The notes: a model not told the origin generated them from the sequence alone. A DNA stretch of 64,000 bases from Candidatus Saccharibacteria bacterium (GCA_016432585.1 CP066696.1:310001-374000), one strand, 5' to 3'; positions 1-9,214 are shown, counted from the stretch's first letter. A program made the numbers and translations.

Positions 1-269
1 GCACAACAGTCTACCAAGGTATGATTGTTGGTCAGAACACTCGTGGTGACGATTTGGATGTTAACGTTTGCCGCGGTAAACAGCTAACGAACATGCGTAC
101 ATCTTCAAGCGATGGTACGGTTCAGCTAACACCATTCACCGATCTTAGCCTTGAACAGTGTATCGACTTTATCGAAGACGACGAGCTACTTGAGGTAACG
201 CCTAAGTCACTTCGACTTCGCAAGCGTTTCCTCGATCCAAACCAACGCAAGCGCGCTGCCAAGCAATAA
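1..269 (+). CDS. typA: TypA/BipA translational GTPase, C-terminal end (5' truncated by window)
   Basis: The reading frame is open from base 3 to the TAA at 267-269, so only the last ~89 residues are present. The segments MIVGQN, LTNMR, SLEQCIDFIEDDELLEVTPK and LRLRKRFLD match the conserved C-terminal domain of TypA/BipA, a ribosome-associated GTPase of the EF-G/LepA group used under stress and in late ribosome assembly. The GTPase domain lies upstream of the window. A strong intrinsic terminator follows directly, so this is the last gene of its transcript. Confidence 0.9.
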   Translation, partial: TTVYQGMIVGQNTRGDDLDVNVCRGKQLTNMRTSSSDGTVQLTPFTDLSLEQCIDFIEDDELLEVTPKSLRLRKRFLDPNQRKRAAKQ

Positions 270-280
270 CAAGATTTTCA

Positions 281-325
281 AATAACACCTGCCTCGCTAC
301 CACGGGGCGGTGTTATTTTGTTGCG
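281..325 (+). terminator. Intrinsic terminator after typA
   Basis: AATAACACC (281-289) pairs with GGTGTTATT (309-317); an inner stem GCCTCG/CGGGGC extends the hairpin, and TTG-rich sequence follows. Confidence 0.85.
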
Positions 326-413
326 TTTGTTACTATACGTAAATCTTGGGTGGGTTGTAAGTGTATGCTATACCCCTTATACTAAAATCTATAACCATTA
401 GCAGAAAACGACT

Positions 414-1985
414 ATGAAAATACCTGGCGAAAACAAATTAAAATCGACGTTCGTACTGACCACAGGCGGCTTTACGCCAACGTCTAAAAGCCCCGACGAA
501 GCGTTGGGTGAGTTGTTCGCCGATGTTCAAAACCGCAAGGTGTACGGCGACGGTAAAACATTCGTCGATCTTATTCCGCGCCGCCGCATGAAGCAAATTC
601 AGCAGGAATACCTTATTGCAAAGGGAGACCCAAACTTCGATCTGCGCGATTTCGTATCGCGTCATTTTTACGAATTTGGCCACTACAATACTGCATATCA
701 CACCGATACCGCCATGTCGCCGCGCCAGCATATTGCCGAGCTTTGGCATGTCTTAGAGCGCAAGAATCGTCGGGATCGCGGCTCGCTGATTGCGCTTCCG
801 TATGCCTATATTGTGCCGGGCGGTCGTTTTAGTGAGCAATTTTACTGGGATAGCTATTTTATCATGCTAGGCCTCGCCGCCGATAACCGCTGGGATATGG
901 TAGAGGGCATGATGAAAAACTACGCCTACATGATGCGCAAGTTCGGGTTTATTCCTACGGCTAACCGTACTTACTTTTTAAGCCGAAGCCAGCCGCCGTT
1001 CTTTTCGCAGATGGTAAAACTACTGGGCGAGCACAAGGGCCGAACGCGAACATATGTTGAGTATTTACCGTATATGCTGCTTGAATATCGCTTTTGGATG
1101 AAAGGGCGTCGCAAGCTCGATAGTTACGAGCACCGGGCATATGCGCGTGTTGCCGAAATGAGCAACGGAATACTTCTTAACCGCTACTACGACAATAAAA
1201 CGACACCACGACCGGAATCTCTTCGTGAAGACATGGAAACGGTTGTGGGTGCGCCAGATCGCGAACCCGACCGCCTATATCTTCATCTCCGTGCCGGGGC
1301 CGAATCTGGCTGGGACTTTAGTTCGCGTTGGTTTGAAGACGTTAACGACATAAGCACTATTCACACGGCCGACATTATTCCGGTCGACCTCAACAGCCTT
1401 ATGTATCTTCTTGAAGAAATGATCGCTGAAACGTACCGTATTTTGCGTCAGCCGCTACTTGCCAGCAAGTTTCAGGGTGCAGCAGACAGGCGAGTGCGCG
1501 GCATGCAGGAATACTGCTGGAGCGACGAAGAAGGGTTCTTTGTTGATTATAACTTCCACAAGCAAAAGGCAACCGGCCACCTAACGCTCGCCGGTGTGTT
1601 TCCGCTGTATGCAAAAATTGCCACTACAAAACAGGCCGAGGCAGTGGCTGCGCGGCTAGAAAAAGATTTCTTGAAAGACGGTGGCCTTGTAACGACCCTA
1701 GAAGATACTGGCCAGCAATGGGATTCACCAAATGGCTGGGCGCCGCTTCAGTGGATGGCGATTGAAGGGCTTCGTAATTACGGTCTGCACGAGTTGGCTG
1801 ATGAAATTAAACAGCGCTGGATCAAAACCAATCTTAAAGTCTTTAAAAACAAAGCAAAGATGGTCGAGAAATACGATGTTCTTAACCCCGGCAGCGTTGG
1901 TGGTGGCGGCGAATATCCGCTTCAAGATGGGTTCGGCTGGACGAATGGCGTTCTTGCGGCACTACTAGCAGAAGACGACAAGTAA
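414..1985 (+). CDS. treF: Cytoplasmic alpha,alpha-trehalase, GH37
   Basis: This 523-residue protein should hydrolyse trehalose to two glucose molecules. Both trehalase signatures are present: PGGRFSEQFYWDSY at residues 135-148 and QWDSPNGWAP at 435-444. The general acid is expected at D301 (ESGWDFSSRW) and the base at E500 (GGGGEYPLQDGF), as in family GH37. There is no signal peptide, so it acts in the cytoplasm. A -10 TATACT at 378-383 lies 30 bases before the ATG and no clear Shine-Dalgarno is seen. It converges on a GT4 gene, with a GH13 alpha-glucosidase beyond, forming a small alpha-glucoside locus. An enzyme on a different alpha-glucoside within GH37 cannot be excluded. Confidence 0.9.
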   Translation: MKIPGENKLKSTFVLTTGGFTPTSKSPDEALGELFADVQNRKVYGDGKTFVDLIPRRRMKQIQQEYLIAKGDPNFDLRDFVSRHFYEFGHYNTAYHTDTAMSPRQHIAELWHVLERKNRRDRGSLIALPYAYIVPGGRFSEQFYWDSYFIMLGLAADNRWDMVEGMMKNYAYMMRKFGFIPTANRTYFLSRSQPPFFSQMVKLLGEHKGRTRTYVEYLPYMLLEYRFWMKGRRKLDSYEHRAYARVAEMSNGILLNRYYDNKTTPRPESLREDMETVVGAPDREPDRLYLHLRAGAESGWDFSSRWFEDVNDISTIHTADIIPVDLNSLMYLLEEMIAETYRILRQPLLASKFQGAADRRVRGMQEYCWSDEEGFFVDYNFHKQKATGHLTLAGVFPLYAKIATTKQAEAVAARLEKDFLKDGGLVTTLEDTGQQWDSPNGWAPLQWMAIEGLRNYGLHELADEIKQRWIKTNLKVFKNKAKMVEKYDVLNPGSVGGGGEYPLQDGFGWTNGVLAALLAEDDK

Positions 1986-2023
1986 GCAAACAAACTTGTC
2001 GTCGTCGATAAACCGGTCGTCAA

Positions 2024-3184
2024 CTACTTTGGCGAGTTAATAAGAAGCTTGTCGGAAAGCAACTTTAAGCTTCGGATGATCTTTTTCGTATCGGTCTTTG
2101 GCTTTGGTGGTGTTACGATACTGCGCAGCACTTTTTCGTAGCCGTTTATCATGTGATCAAGCGTGAATCGCTCTTCGACATGTTTTCGACAATCCTTGCG
2201 GTTGATTTTGCTCAGTTTGCCCACAGCTTCAATCATTGCCGATGTATTGTCGACGATAAATCCGGTCTTACCGTCGTCGACAACCTCTGGCACAGAACCT
2301 CGACGAAATGCAATAACGGGGGTGCCGCAGGCGTTTGCTTCGGCCATCGTAAGGCCAAATGGCTCTTCCCACTGAATTGGCACAAGAAGTGCCAGCGCTT
2401 TTTGATAGTACTTCACCATTTGCGCATGGTCGATCATTCCGAGGTACAAAATCTTATCACTTAGATACGGCTTTACGTATTCATCGAAATACCACTGCGA
2501 TGTCGGCAGCGTGCTACCGGTAATAATAAGTCGCTTGCCGGTTTGTAGGGCTACTTGAACCGCCTCGCGAAGACCCTTTTCGGGAATAATTCGGCCTGCA
2601 AACATCAAATAATCTTCGTGACTATCATGAAAAACAAACTTCTCGATATCGATACCGTTGTAAACCGTTGCGGCGTAGTTGAAGTCTGGTGCATCGCGGC
2701 GTTGGCTGTTCGAGATAGAGACATAATGTTGGTTTGGCGAACTATGCATCTCGAATACTTGACGTCTTGTGGAGTCTAGATAATCGTGAACGGTGTAAAC
2801 AACCGGTACGTCAGGAAAAAGCCTTGCAAAAGGTGCGGCTGATTCCGGGTGGTGAAAGAACAATACGTCAAATTCGCCAGCTCGGGCCCGTTCGAACATA
2901 GATTTCACCATGTACTGGTCGTAAAGGCTGGGAAGATAGTCGCGGAATAAATCGGTAGTACTGACGAGATCGAACAGTTCACTTGCGCTGGTCGCAAGCG
3001 GACGTATATTACATGTTTCAACGTTGGTCGCGAGGTGTGTTCCCTCGGGTCCAAAAAATGTTACTTCGTGGCCGCGCTTCGCTAATCCTTCTGCGATCGC
3101 CACGGCAACACCGGTTGGTGAATAGGCGATATCTTTGGACACAGGGGATACAAGGTACGCGCGTACCATCATTGCAATTTTCAT
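2024..3184 (-). CDS. Glycosyltransferase family 4 protein
   Basis: This 386-residue GT-B fold enzyme belongs to the GT4 group, which transfers a sugar from an NDP-sugar with retention. The N-terminal half begins MKIAMMVRAYLVSP and contains the glycine-rich YSPTGVAVAI segment. The donor-binding half contains the EX7E motif (E274 and E282) in the segment EEPFGLTMAEANACGTP. The start is supported by a GAGGG Shine-Dalgarno and a -10 TATAAT about 30 bases upstream on the minus strand. It lies between the convergent trehalase and the divergent GH13 gene. The acceptor cannot be deduced; a cell-surface glycan or glycolipid is a guess. Confidence 0.85.
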   Translation of the reverse strand: MKIAMMVRAYLVSPVSKDIAYSPTGVAVAIAEGLAKRGHEVTFFGPEGTHLATNVETCNIRPLATSASELFDLVSTTDLFRDYLPSLYDQYMVKSMFERARAGEFDVLFFHHPESAAPFARLFPDVPVVYTVHDYLDSTRRQVFEMHSSPNQHYVSISNSQRRDAPDFNYAATVYNGIDIEKFVFHDSHEDYLMFAGRIIPEKGLREAVQVALQTGKRLIITGSTLPTSQWYFDEYVKPYLSDKILYLGMIDHAQMVKYYQKALALLVPIQWEEPFGLTMAEANACGTPVIAFRRGSVPEVVDDGKTGFIVDNTSAMIEAVGKLSKINRKDCRKHVEERFTLDHMINGYEKVLRSIVTPPKPKTDTKKIIRSLKLLSDKLLINSPK

Positions 3185-3319
3185 AATGTTGATACCCTCA
3201 TTAGATACATTCTATTATACCACACGCGACGTATTAGCAACATCAGACCAGAGAAATACACATGTAGCAACTATGCTACACTAAATACTATAATCAGTAT
3301 AAAACACAAAGCAGAATAT

Positions 3320-4921
3320 ATGAAACGATGGCAGCATGTAAACGGCATTTATCAGATCTATCCGCGAAGTTTTAAAGACTCAAATGGCGATGGCACGGGT
3401 GATTTGCCCGGTATTATCGAAAAGCTTGATTACATAAAAAGTGGCAACGCAACGCTTGGTATCGATGCAATTTGGCTGTCGCCGTTTTACCCGTCGCCTA
3501 TGGCGGATTTTGGCTACGACGTTGCCGATTACAAAAACGTCGATCCTATGTTTGGAACGCTCGATGATTTTAAACGGCTTCTTAGCGAGGCGCATGCCCG
3601 TGATATAAAGGTGATGATTGATTTCGTTCCCAACCACACGTCAGATGAGCATGAATGGTTTCAGGAATCAAAGACCTCGCGCGCTAGTGCTAAGCGCGAT
3701 TGGTATATCTGGCGCGACCCCAAGGCAGATGGCTCGCCGCCAAATAACTGGTTAAGCGTTTTTGGTGGTTCGGCGTGGGAGTATGATACGGCAAGCGGCC
3801 AGTATTATTTGCACAGCTTTTTGGCAAAACAACCCGATCTTAACTGGGATAACCCAGAGGTTCGTGCGACGATGTGCGACGTGCTGCGATTTTGGCTTGA
3901 TATGGGTGTCGATGGTATTCGCGCCGATGCTGTGCGTTGGATATCAAAAGACCCGGCATACCAAAACAATCCACTTAATGCCGATTTTGCCGAAGGCGAC
4001 GACCCTTACTTTACCCAGCGTCAAAAATATAGCCGGTATGGCGAAAACCTCTTTGCATATCTAAAAGAGATGAGCAATGTCATTGAAGAATACGACGATA
4101 GAATCATTCTCTTCGAGGACTATCCCGACCCATGGATCGATCTAAAAAGCCAGTATTCGCATTTTTATGCCGTTAATCCGCGTGTGGCCGCACCGTTTAA
4201 CTTTGAAGGATTCGGTACGCCCTACAGCGCCAAGCATTTTAGAAGCTTTGTTAATAAGTTTCAAACGTATATCGGTAGCGAAGAGCGCCCATTTTACTGT
4301 TTTGGAAACCACGACAACCCCCGCCTTGTAAGCCGGATAGGGCGGCCACAGGCAAAACTTATCGGCATGCTTCAACTAACGCTGCCAGGCACACCCGTTA
4401 TTTACTACGGCGACGAAATTGGCATGGAAAACGTACCTATCGCGCCGGAATACGTTCATGACCCCTTCGAAAAGCAGACCCCAGGCCTAGGGCTTGGCCG
4501 AGACCCCGAGCGAACCCCAATGCAGTGGTCGGCACAGCCACATGCGGGCTTTACGAGCGGCGAGCCATGGCTGCCGGTGGCGAATAATTATTCGCTCACG
4601 AATGTCGAGACGGAGTTTGGCGATTCTGGTTCGTTCCTTCGCATGTACCATGCTCTTTTAAAGCTCCGCCGGCTTTCGGTGCTTCGCTTTGGCACCTACG
4701 AAGAGTGGATGGGATCAAACGATCAGCTGTACGGGTTTTTTCGCGAAGATACAAAGGGTGCGCTGTTTGTGCTGCTTAATATGTCGGCCGAGCCAGTTGC
4801 GTATAACGGTGATATTTTCGGGCTGGTTTTGTACAGTACTCATGCCATGCAGGCGCAAACAATCGATGGCCCTATGACGCTTCAGGCGCATCAGGGAATC
4901 ATTATCGATTGCAGTATTTAA
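3320..4921 (+). CDS. GH13 alpha-glucosidase (oligo-1,6-glucosidase or trehalose-hydrolase type)
   Basis: This 533-residue (beta/alpha)8 GH13 enzyme should release glucose from alpha-linked oligosaccharides in the cytoplasm. The N-terminus YQIYPRSFKDSNGDGTGDL is typical of the GH13 alpha-glucosidase subfamilies. The nucleophile is D203 (GIRADAVRW), the acid/base E266 (ILFEDY) and the third acid D332 (FGNHDNPR). No signal peptide is present. The stop codon overlaps the stop of convergent rarA by three bases. A -10 TATAAT with an AT-rich leader of about 30 bases lies upstream. With the trehalase and GT4 genes it suggests scavenging of host- or environment-derived alpha-glucosides. Exact substrate specificity is not readable. 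Confidence 0.9.
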   Translation: MKRWQHVNGIYQIYPRSFKDSNGDGTGDLPGIIEKLDYIKSGNATLGIDAIWLSPFYPSPMADFGYDVADYKNVDPMFGTLDDFKRLLSEAHARDIKVMIDFVPNHTSDEHEWFQESKTSRASAKRDWYIWRDPKADGSPPNNWLSVFGGSAWEYDTASGQYYLHSFLAKQPDLNWDNPEVRATMCDVLRFWLDMGVDGIRADAVRWISKDPAYQNNPLNADFAEGDDPYFTQRQKYSRYGENLFAYLKEMSNVIEEYDDRIILFEDYPDPWIDLKSQYSHFYAVNPRVAAPFNFEGFGTPYSAKHFRSFVNKFQTYIGSEERPFYCFGNHDNPRLVSRIGRPQAKLIGMLQLTLPGTPVIYYGDEIGMENVPIAPEYVHDPFEKQTPGLGLGRDPERTPMQWSAQPHAGFTSGEPWLPVANNYSLTNVETEFGDSGSFLRMYHALLKLRRLSVLRFGTYEEWMGSNDQLYGFFREDTKGALFVLLNMSAEPVAYNGDIFGLVLYSTHAMQAQTIDGPMTLQAHQGIIIDCSI

Positions 4922-6090
4922 AAGATCTTTTTGTCGGCAATTTCGTCGGGTAAAAACCCCTTGCCGTGCTTAAACCCGGCTTCCCATTTGTAATCTTTGT
5001 TGTATCCTAAATCTTTCATGAGTTTGGTCGGGGCGTTTCGCAAGTGGATAGGCACGGGCGAGTCTGGATACTGTGCGGCAAGCGTTTTAGCGCGCCCCAT
5101 GGCGTCGGTGGACTGGCGCGATTTAGCGGCCTTGGCCAGTGCTGCGGCCACATGAAACAATATGTAGTTGCTCTCGGGCATGCCAACGCGCTCTACCGCC
5201 TGAAAAGCATTCAGTGCAAGGCCTAGCGCGCCATTGCCAGCGAGGCCAATATCTTCCGACGCAAAAATAATCATACGACGGGCGATAAACTTTGGATCTT
5301 CACCGGCGTCGATCATTCGCGCCAGGTAGTAAAGGGTGGCATCGACGTCGCTGCCGCGCATGCTTTTTATAAAAGCACTAATAACGTTGTAGTGCATGTC
5401 ACCCTTTTTATCGTAGCCGGGCACGCGCTTTTGGGCAGCAACTTTTACGATTTCGGGCGTTACCTTTTCGTTCATCGAAAGCGCAAGCTCTAGGTTGCCT
5501 AATGCCACTCGTGCGTCGCCGCTGGAGAGCTCCGCTAAATAATCGAGCGCCTTTGGTGTTACTTTTTTTGTTGCTTTTAGTTCTTTTAGTGACCGCTTAA
5601 GAATTGTAATAATCTCGTCTTTAGAAAGTGGCTGAAGCACCAATACGCGGCTCCGCGAGAGCAGCGGGCTGATGATTTCAAAACTCGGGTTTTCAGTGGT
5701 AGCGCCAATGAGGGTAATAAGACCCGATTCAACATGCGGCAAAAACGCGTCTTGCTGGGCCTTGTTAAACCGGTGAATCTCATCGACAAATAGGATTGTG
5801 CGAATTTGCAAATTCCAGTTTTGGCGGGCATGCACAATTACTTTTTCAACGTCTTTTTTACCGCTGGTGACGGCCGAAAGTTCAATAAACTCGGCATCAA
5901 CCTCGTTTGCGATAATTCGGGCAAGCGTTGTTTTGCCACTGCCAGGCGGCCCCCATAAAATAAGGCTAACCGGCTGCTTTTTACGCACGATTTGGCGCAA
6001 AATTTCGCCATCTGCAAGGAGATGCGATTGTCCGATCACATCTTCAAGGGTTTGCGGCCGCATACGTTCGGCGAGTGGCTTGCGTTCCAT
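4918..6090 (-). CDS. rarA: Replication-associated recombination protein A (AAA ATPase RarA/MgsA)
   Basis: This 390-residue AAA+ protein is of the RarA/MgsA/WRNIP1 family, which acts at stalled replication forks with SSB. The N-terminus [17 protein letters not shown] is typical. Walker A is GPPGSGKTT (residues 47-55) and Walker [11 protein letters not shown] (99-108); [10 protein letters not shown] is the sensor 1 region. The C-terminal tetramerisation domain follows, with [18 protein letters not shown]. Length is slightly below the usual 420-450. On the minus strand a TATAAT (6103-6098) lies seven bases before the ATG, suggesting a leaderless mRNA. Confidence 0.92.
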   Translation of the reverse strand: MERKPLAERMRPQTLEDVIGQSHLLADGEILRQIVRKKQPVSLILWGPPGSGKTTLARIIANEVDAEFIELSAVTSGKKDVEKVIVHARQNWNLQIRTILFVDEIHRFNKAQQDAFLPHVESGLITLIGATTENPSFEIISPLLSRSRVLVLQPLSKDEIITILKRSLKELKATKKVTPKALDYLAELSSGDARVALGNLELALSMNEKVTPEIVKVAAQKRVPGYDKKGDMHYNVISAFIKSMRGSDVDATLYYLARMIDAGEDPKFIARRMIIFASEDIGLAGNGALGLALNAFQAVERVGMPESNYILFHVAAALAKAAKSRQSTDAMGRAKTLAAQYPDSPVPIHLRNAPTKLMKDLGYNKDYKWEAGFKHGKGFLPDEIADKKIF

Positions 6091-6115
6091 ACCTTTTATT
6101 ATACGCTACCAAGAG

Positions 6116-6134
6116 AAATCCCCCCGAAGGGAGA
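6116..6134 (-). terminator. Terminator of cassette A (UUCG tetraloop)
   Basis: On the minus strand TCTCCC-TTCG-GGGGGA forms a six-pair hairpin with a UUCG tetraloop, followed by TTTCT. It ends the transcript of the small zinc-ribbon gene and lies just before the rarA promoter region. Confidence 0.65.
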
Positions 6135-6433
6135 CTCTCGAGCCGCTATAAAAGCGACGATGGTTTCCTTTCAGGGGGTAAGCGGGGCACTGCAGTGAAG
6201 ACAGTGTCCGAGGCGGGTGTGTGTGAGAAGGTGACACGTGGGGCAGGTCTTCTCGCGGTCTGCCGCGGGCTTCACTGGCTTGGACGCCGGCTTGTCTTTC
6301 GGGGGCGTCGTGGCCTTTTTAGAAGCCTGCTTTTTCGTGGGTTCCGACAGAACGATGAGGCGGGCCGCCTCGCTGCCTGTTACGAACCTGCGTACTCCTT
6401 TGCGTGATCGGGCCATGATTCCATCGCCTTCGG
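6124..6433 (-). repeat. Complementary 5' and 3' untranslated arms of cassette A
   Basis: The minus-strand leader at 6433-6421 (CCGAAGGCGATGG, containing the likely Shine-Dalgarno) is complementary to two stretches after the stop codon. CCATCGTC (6163-6156) pairs with GGCGATGG with one G-U pair, and CCTTCGG (6130-6124) pairs perfectly with CCGAAGG. The second partner is also an arm of the terminator. Pairing would hide the ribosome-binding site. Confidence 0.4.
6171..6416 (-). CDS. Small zinc-ribbon protein, GC-rich cassette A
   Basis: This 81-residue protein is not recognised as a named family. It has a basic N-terminus (MARSRKGVRRF), a Lys/Pro/Ala-rich linker and a C-terminal CPTC-x10-CLHC pair of CxxC knuckles that should bind one zinc ion. 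The segment is more GC-rich than its surroundings. It has its own promoter (TGGACA-N17-TATAAT) and terminator. The Shine-Dalgarno candidate GAAGG is about ten bases before the ATG. Nucleic-acid binding is possible from charge and zinc ribbon but is only a guess. It sits between divergently arranged rarA and ddl. Confidence 0.6.
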   Translation of the reverse strand: MARSRKGVRRFVTGSEAARLIVLSEPTKKQASKKATTPPKDKPASKPVKPAADREKTCPTCHLLTHTRLGHCLHCSAPLTP

Positions 6434-6452
6434 TCGGGTAAAGGTTATTTTC

Positions 6453-6481
6453 ATTATATCACAATTATAGGTTTTTGTCCA
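6453..6481 (-). promoter_or_regulatory. Promoter of cassette A
   Basis: On the minus strand TGGACA (6481-6476), a 17-base spacer and TATAAT (6458-6453), preceded by TGTGA as an extended -10. The predicted start is near 6446, about 30 bases before the ATG. Confidence 0.65.
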
Positions 6482-6517
6482 CTAGGGTCGATCTTTAGAA
6501 TGTGGTATAATTACCGC

Positions 6518-7582
6518 ATGGAACGCACGACTGTACTGTTACTCTTCGGTGGCGAATCGTCGGAGCATAATGTCTCGGTGTCTTCGGCACGCAATGTTTA
6601 CGCGGCAATAGATGATGTTAAATACAATGTCCTTCTAGGGTTTATTGATAGGCATGGCAAATGGTGGCTGCTCGATAAGTTCAGTACCGAAATCGATACG
6701 CACGGTACACCACAATTCGCGCCGGTGCTTGGTACGGGAAGTTTTGTTACTTTTCCCGGCAACAAGGTGATTAAGCCAGATGTTATTCTGCCGATTCTTC
6801 ATGGAAAAAACGGCGAAGATGGCAGCGTGCAAGGCCTTGCGCAATTGCTGCATGTTCCTATGGTGGGGTGCGACATGACCGCCAGCGCGATTTGCATGGA
6901 TAAAGTCGCGACAAAAGAAATTCTTATGACCCAAGATGTTTTGGTGGCGCCCTACGAGGTGCATCGGCGTGGTACGCCACTTCCTGATTTTTCGTCGCTT
7001 AGCGGCCGGCTAGGCAGCCCGATGTTTGTTAAGCCTGCACGCGCCGGTAGTTCGGTAGGCGTTAGCAAGGTGCGTAGTGAAGAGGAACTTACTGACGCCC
7101 TACGCCTTGCACATGAACACGACGACGTTGTACTGATCGAGCGTGGCATAGTTGGCCGAGAACTAGAAGTTTCGGTACTCGGTAATCCACCGAATCACCA
7201 AGTGAGTGGCGTGGGCGAGGTAACGCCGGGCGATGACTTTTATAGCTATGATGCCAAATACGCTGCCAACAGTACGTCGCAGGTGGTTATTCCTGCGGCT
7301 ATTAGCGAGGCTGATTCCGAGCGGTTGCGCACCTTGGCGGGTAAAGTTTACGCAGCACTTGGCTGCCGTGGGCTTGCCCGTGTCGACTTCTTTCTTACGG
7401 AAGATGGCAAGGCATACGTTAACGAGCTGAATACGCTTCCCGGATTTACAAATATCAGCATGTACCCAAAGCTTTGGCGTCAGCAGGGCATTTCGTATTC
7501 GCAGCTCATCGAACGACTCATCGAGGCGGCATTTGCCGCAAATCGGCCGCAACTTACAGATTCTTTGCTCGTAACCTTGTGA
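6518..7582 (+). CDS. ddl: D-alanine--D-alanine ligase
   Basis: This 354-residue ATP-grasp enzyme joins two D-alanines for peptidoglycan synthesis. It starts MERTTVLLLFGGESSEHNVS. It carries LPILHGKNGEDGSVQG, the ATP-binding FVKPARAGSSVGVSK loop, and ARVDFFLTEDGKAYVNELNT with NTLPGFTNISMYPKLW, all typical of Ddl. A longer frame opens at 6500, but ATG 6518 is chosen because an extended -10 (TGTGGTATAAT, hexamer 6506-6511) ends exactly six bases before it, implying a leaderless mRNA. The product would feed the MurF-type ligase encoded at 17.7 kb. Confidence 0.93.
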   Translation: MERTTVLLLFGGESSEHNVSVSSARNVYAAIDDVKYNVLLGFIDRHGKWWLLDKFSTEIDTHGTPQFAPVLGTGSFVTFPGNKVIKPDVILPILHGKNGEDGSVQGLAQLLHVPMVGCDMTASAICMDKVATKEILMTQDVLVAPYEVHRRGTPLPDFSSLSGRLGSPMFVKPARAGSSVGVSKVRSEEELTDALRLAHEHDDVVLIERGIVGRELEVSVLGNPPNHQVSGVGEVTPGDDFYSYDAKYAANSTSQVVIPAAISEADSERLRTLAGKVYAALGCRGLARVDFFLTEDGKAYVNELNTLPGFTNISMYPKLWRQQGISYSQLIERLIEAAFAANRPQLTDSLLVTL

Positions 7583-7594
7583 AAACTGTATAAT
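7565..7594 (+). promoter_or_regulatory. Promoter of tRNA-Phe
   Basis: TTGCTC (7565-7570), 18-base spacer, TATAAT (7589-7594). It overlaps the 3' end of ddl. Confidence 0.55.
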
Positions 7595-7628
7595 TCTAGT
7601 AGAATAACTACAGCTTATATGCTGCCGT

Positions 7629-7704
7629 GGCTCTTTAGCTCAGTTGGTAGAGCAGAGGCCTGAAGAGCCTTGTGTCCCCAGTTCAAGTCTGGGAGGAGCC
7701 ACCA
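7629..7704 (+). tRNA. tRNA-Phe (anticodon GAA)
   Basis: The 76-base cloverleaf is complete: acceptor GGCTCTT/AGGAGCC, D arm GCTC/GAGC, anticodon stem GAGGC/GCCTT with loop CTGAAGA giving anticodon GAA, T arm CCCAG/CTGGG with TTCAAGT, and an encoded CCA end. Confidence 0.95.
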
Positions 7705-7721
7705 AGATTATCCAACGAATG

Positions 7722-7753
7722 CAAAAACTCAGAATTTATTTTCTGAGTTTTTG
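7722..7753 (+). terminator. Terminator after tRNA-Phe
   Basis: CAAAAACTCAGAA pairs with TTCTGAGTTTTTG, a 13-pair hairpin whose 3' arm ends in T5. Confidence 0.85.
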
Positions 7754-7817
7754 TTTACGTGTTGAATAAGACCTGCTCCAATTGTACGCCGGAAAGCAAT
7801 AATGCTACGATACATAG

Positions 7818-8513
7818 GTGAACCCAATTGGCTTTTCTGTTATTTATTCCAAAGTACATACAACGCAGTTTTATGCTTCGCTTCTGCGCGATATGTTAAC
7901 TGCTGGTTGTAGTGCCATAGAACTGCATACCCCGCATCATGATATACTCGACGATCCGGAGCTAGTGGATCTAATCAAGGTATTTAAGTATCGCTATATC
8001 CATTCCTCAGATATTCATTCTTCGGTGGAAAATAAAGATGACCTCGCTTACTACGAGGGACTGATGGGTAAGATCAATGCGATGGCTATCACGATTCACC
8101 CGCATACGATGAAGAGCTGGGGATGGGTAGCTGATCATTTTGGCGATCTCGCGTCGTTCGAAAACATGGATCGCTTTAAGCCGTTCGGTGGATCGGTAGA
8201 AGATATGCAACAGATAAAAAGCGAATATCCTATGACTCGCTGGACGTTTGATATTAATCATGTGTATACGAATGATTCGAGTCTTTCGCGCATGTCTGAT
8301 TTTTACGAACTGCTTGGCGACCCAGGCCATTATCACGTTAGCGGCTTCAGGGACGAAGCCTTGCCTCATACGACACTCTGTACAACGGGGCAAGATAAGA
8401 TTATCGATGCCGTGGCGACAGAGCATCCAATTATCATTGAGAGCCTTGGGAGTAGTGATATTCATTTATTTCGCCAAGAATATGACTATATTGTAGCGCG
8501 ACTAAAGGGGTGA
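7818..8513 (+). CDS. Sugar phosphate isomerase/epimerase-like TIM-barrel protein
   Basis: This 231-residue protein resembles the xylose-isomerase-like/AP-endonuclease-2 TIM-barrel superfamily. It shows AIELHTPHHD, a histidine-rich ITIHPHTMKSW strand, FENMDRFKP and WTFDINHVYTND, which place metal-binding His, Asp and Glu residues at strand ends. Length is short compared with typical 260-290-residue members. The start is GTG, six bases after TACGAT (7806-7811), matching the leaderless pattern of this genome. Substrate and reaction are unknown; an endonuclease IV-like role is less likely. Confidence 0.6.
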   Translation: MNPIGFSVIYSKVHTTQFYASLLRDMLTAGCSAIELHTPHHDILDDPELVDLIKVFKYRYIHSSDIHSSVENKDDLAYYEGLMGKINAMAITIHPHTMKSWGWVADHFGDLASFENMDRFKPFGGSVEDMQQIKSEYPMTRWTFDINHVYTNDSSLSRMSDFYELLGDPGHYHVSGFRDEALPHTTLCTTGQDKIIDAVATEHPIIIESLGSSDIHLFRQEYDYIVARLKG

Positions 8514-8553
8514 TCGTAGTGATGTCTGCAGTTAGGTCGGGTATACTAGTAGT

Positions 8554-9144
8554 ATGAAATCAGAAATCGAAGCCAAGTTCCTCCACGTGGATCCAACTGA
8601 TATCCGCGGGCGCTTAGAAAAAGCCGGTGCGACATGTAAACAACCTATGCAGGTAATGCGACGCGTCGTATTCGATAATGCTGCCATGAACAAAAAGAAC
8701 GGCTTTGTGCGTATTCGCGACGAAGGCCACCGTATTACTATGACCTACAAGCAGTACGATGAAATGTCGCTTACTGGGGCAAAAGAAATCGAATTTTCAG
8801 TAAGCGACTACGAAGCGGCGATCGAATTTATGGATGCTATCGATATCAAGGCCAAAAGCATCCAAGAGGCTCGCCGTGAAATATGGCTGCTTGGCGACGC
8901 CGAGGTTGTTATAGATGAATGGCCATGGATCGATCCATTTATAGAGATAGAAGCTGCTAGCGAAGAAGTAGTAAAAGCAGCGGCGGGCCAGCTAGGGTTT
9001 GATTGGAGCGACGCGGCATTTGGCGATATCATGACAGCCTATCGGGCTGAATACCCTAAAACAGGTCTTGCGCCGAGTGATATGGTATACAATTTGCCGG
9101 TTGTGAGATTTGGCGATGCGAGGCCAGATATTCTTAAGGCGTAG
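8554..9144 (+). CDS. CYTH-domain protein (class IV adenylate cyclase / triphosphatase-like)
   Basis: This 196-residue protein begins with the EXEXK signature of CYTH triphosphate tunnel enzymes (EIEAKF at residues 4-9). Alternating basic and acidic strands follow (FVRIRDEGHRITMTYKQY, KEIEFSV, VVIDEWPWIDPFIEIEA), as expected for the tunnel. Members hydrolyse thiamine triphosphate or polyphosphate or make cAMP; the substrate is not readable. The ATG is exactly six bases after TATACT (8542-8547), so the mRNA should be leaderless. If it makes cAMP it could matter to the CRP-family protein at 62 kb, but that regulator lacks the usual cAMP-binding arginine-serine pair. Confidence 0.75.
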   Translation: MKSEIEAKFLHVDPTDIRGRLEKAGATCKQPMQVMRRVVFDNAAMNKKNGFVRIRDEGHRITMTYKQYDEMSLTGAKEIEFSVSDYEAAIEFMDAIDIKAKSIQEARREIWLLGDAEVVIDEWPWIDPFIEIEAASEEVVKAAAGQLGFDWSDAAFGDIMTAYRAEYPKTGLAPSDMVYNLPVVRFGDARPDILKA

Positions 9145-9214
9145 TATCTAGGTTAATTTTACAGCGCACGCGGTAGTGTTATTGCCTATGCTTCTGTGTA
9201 TAATATGACCGAGT

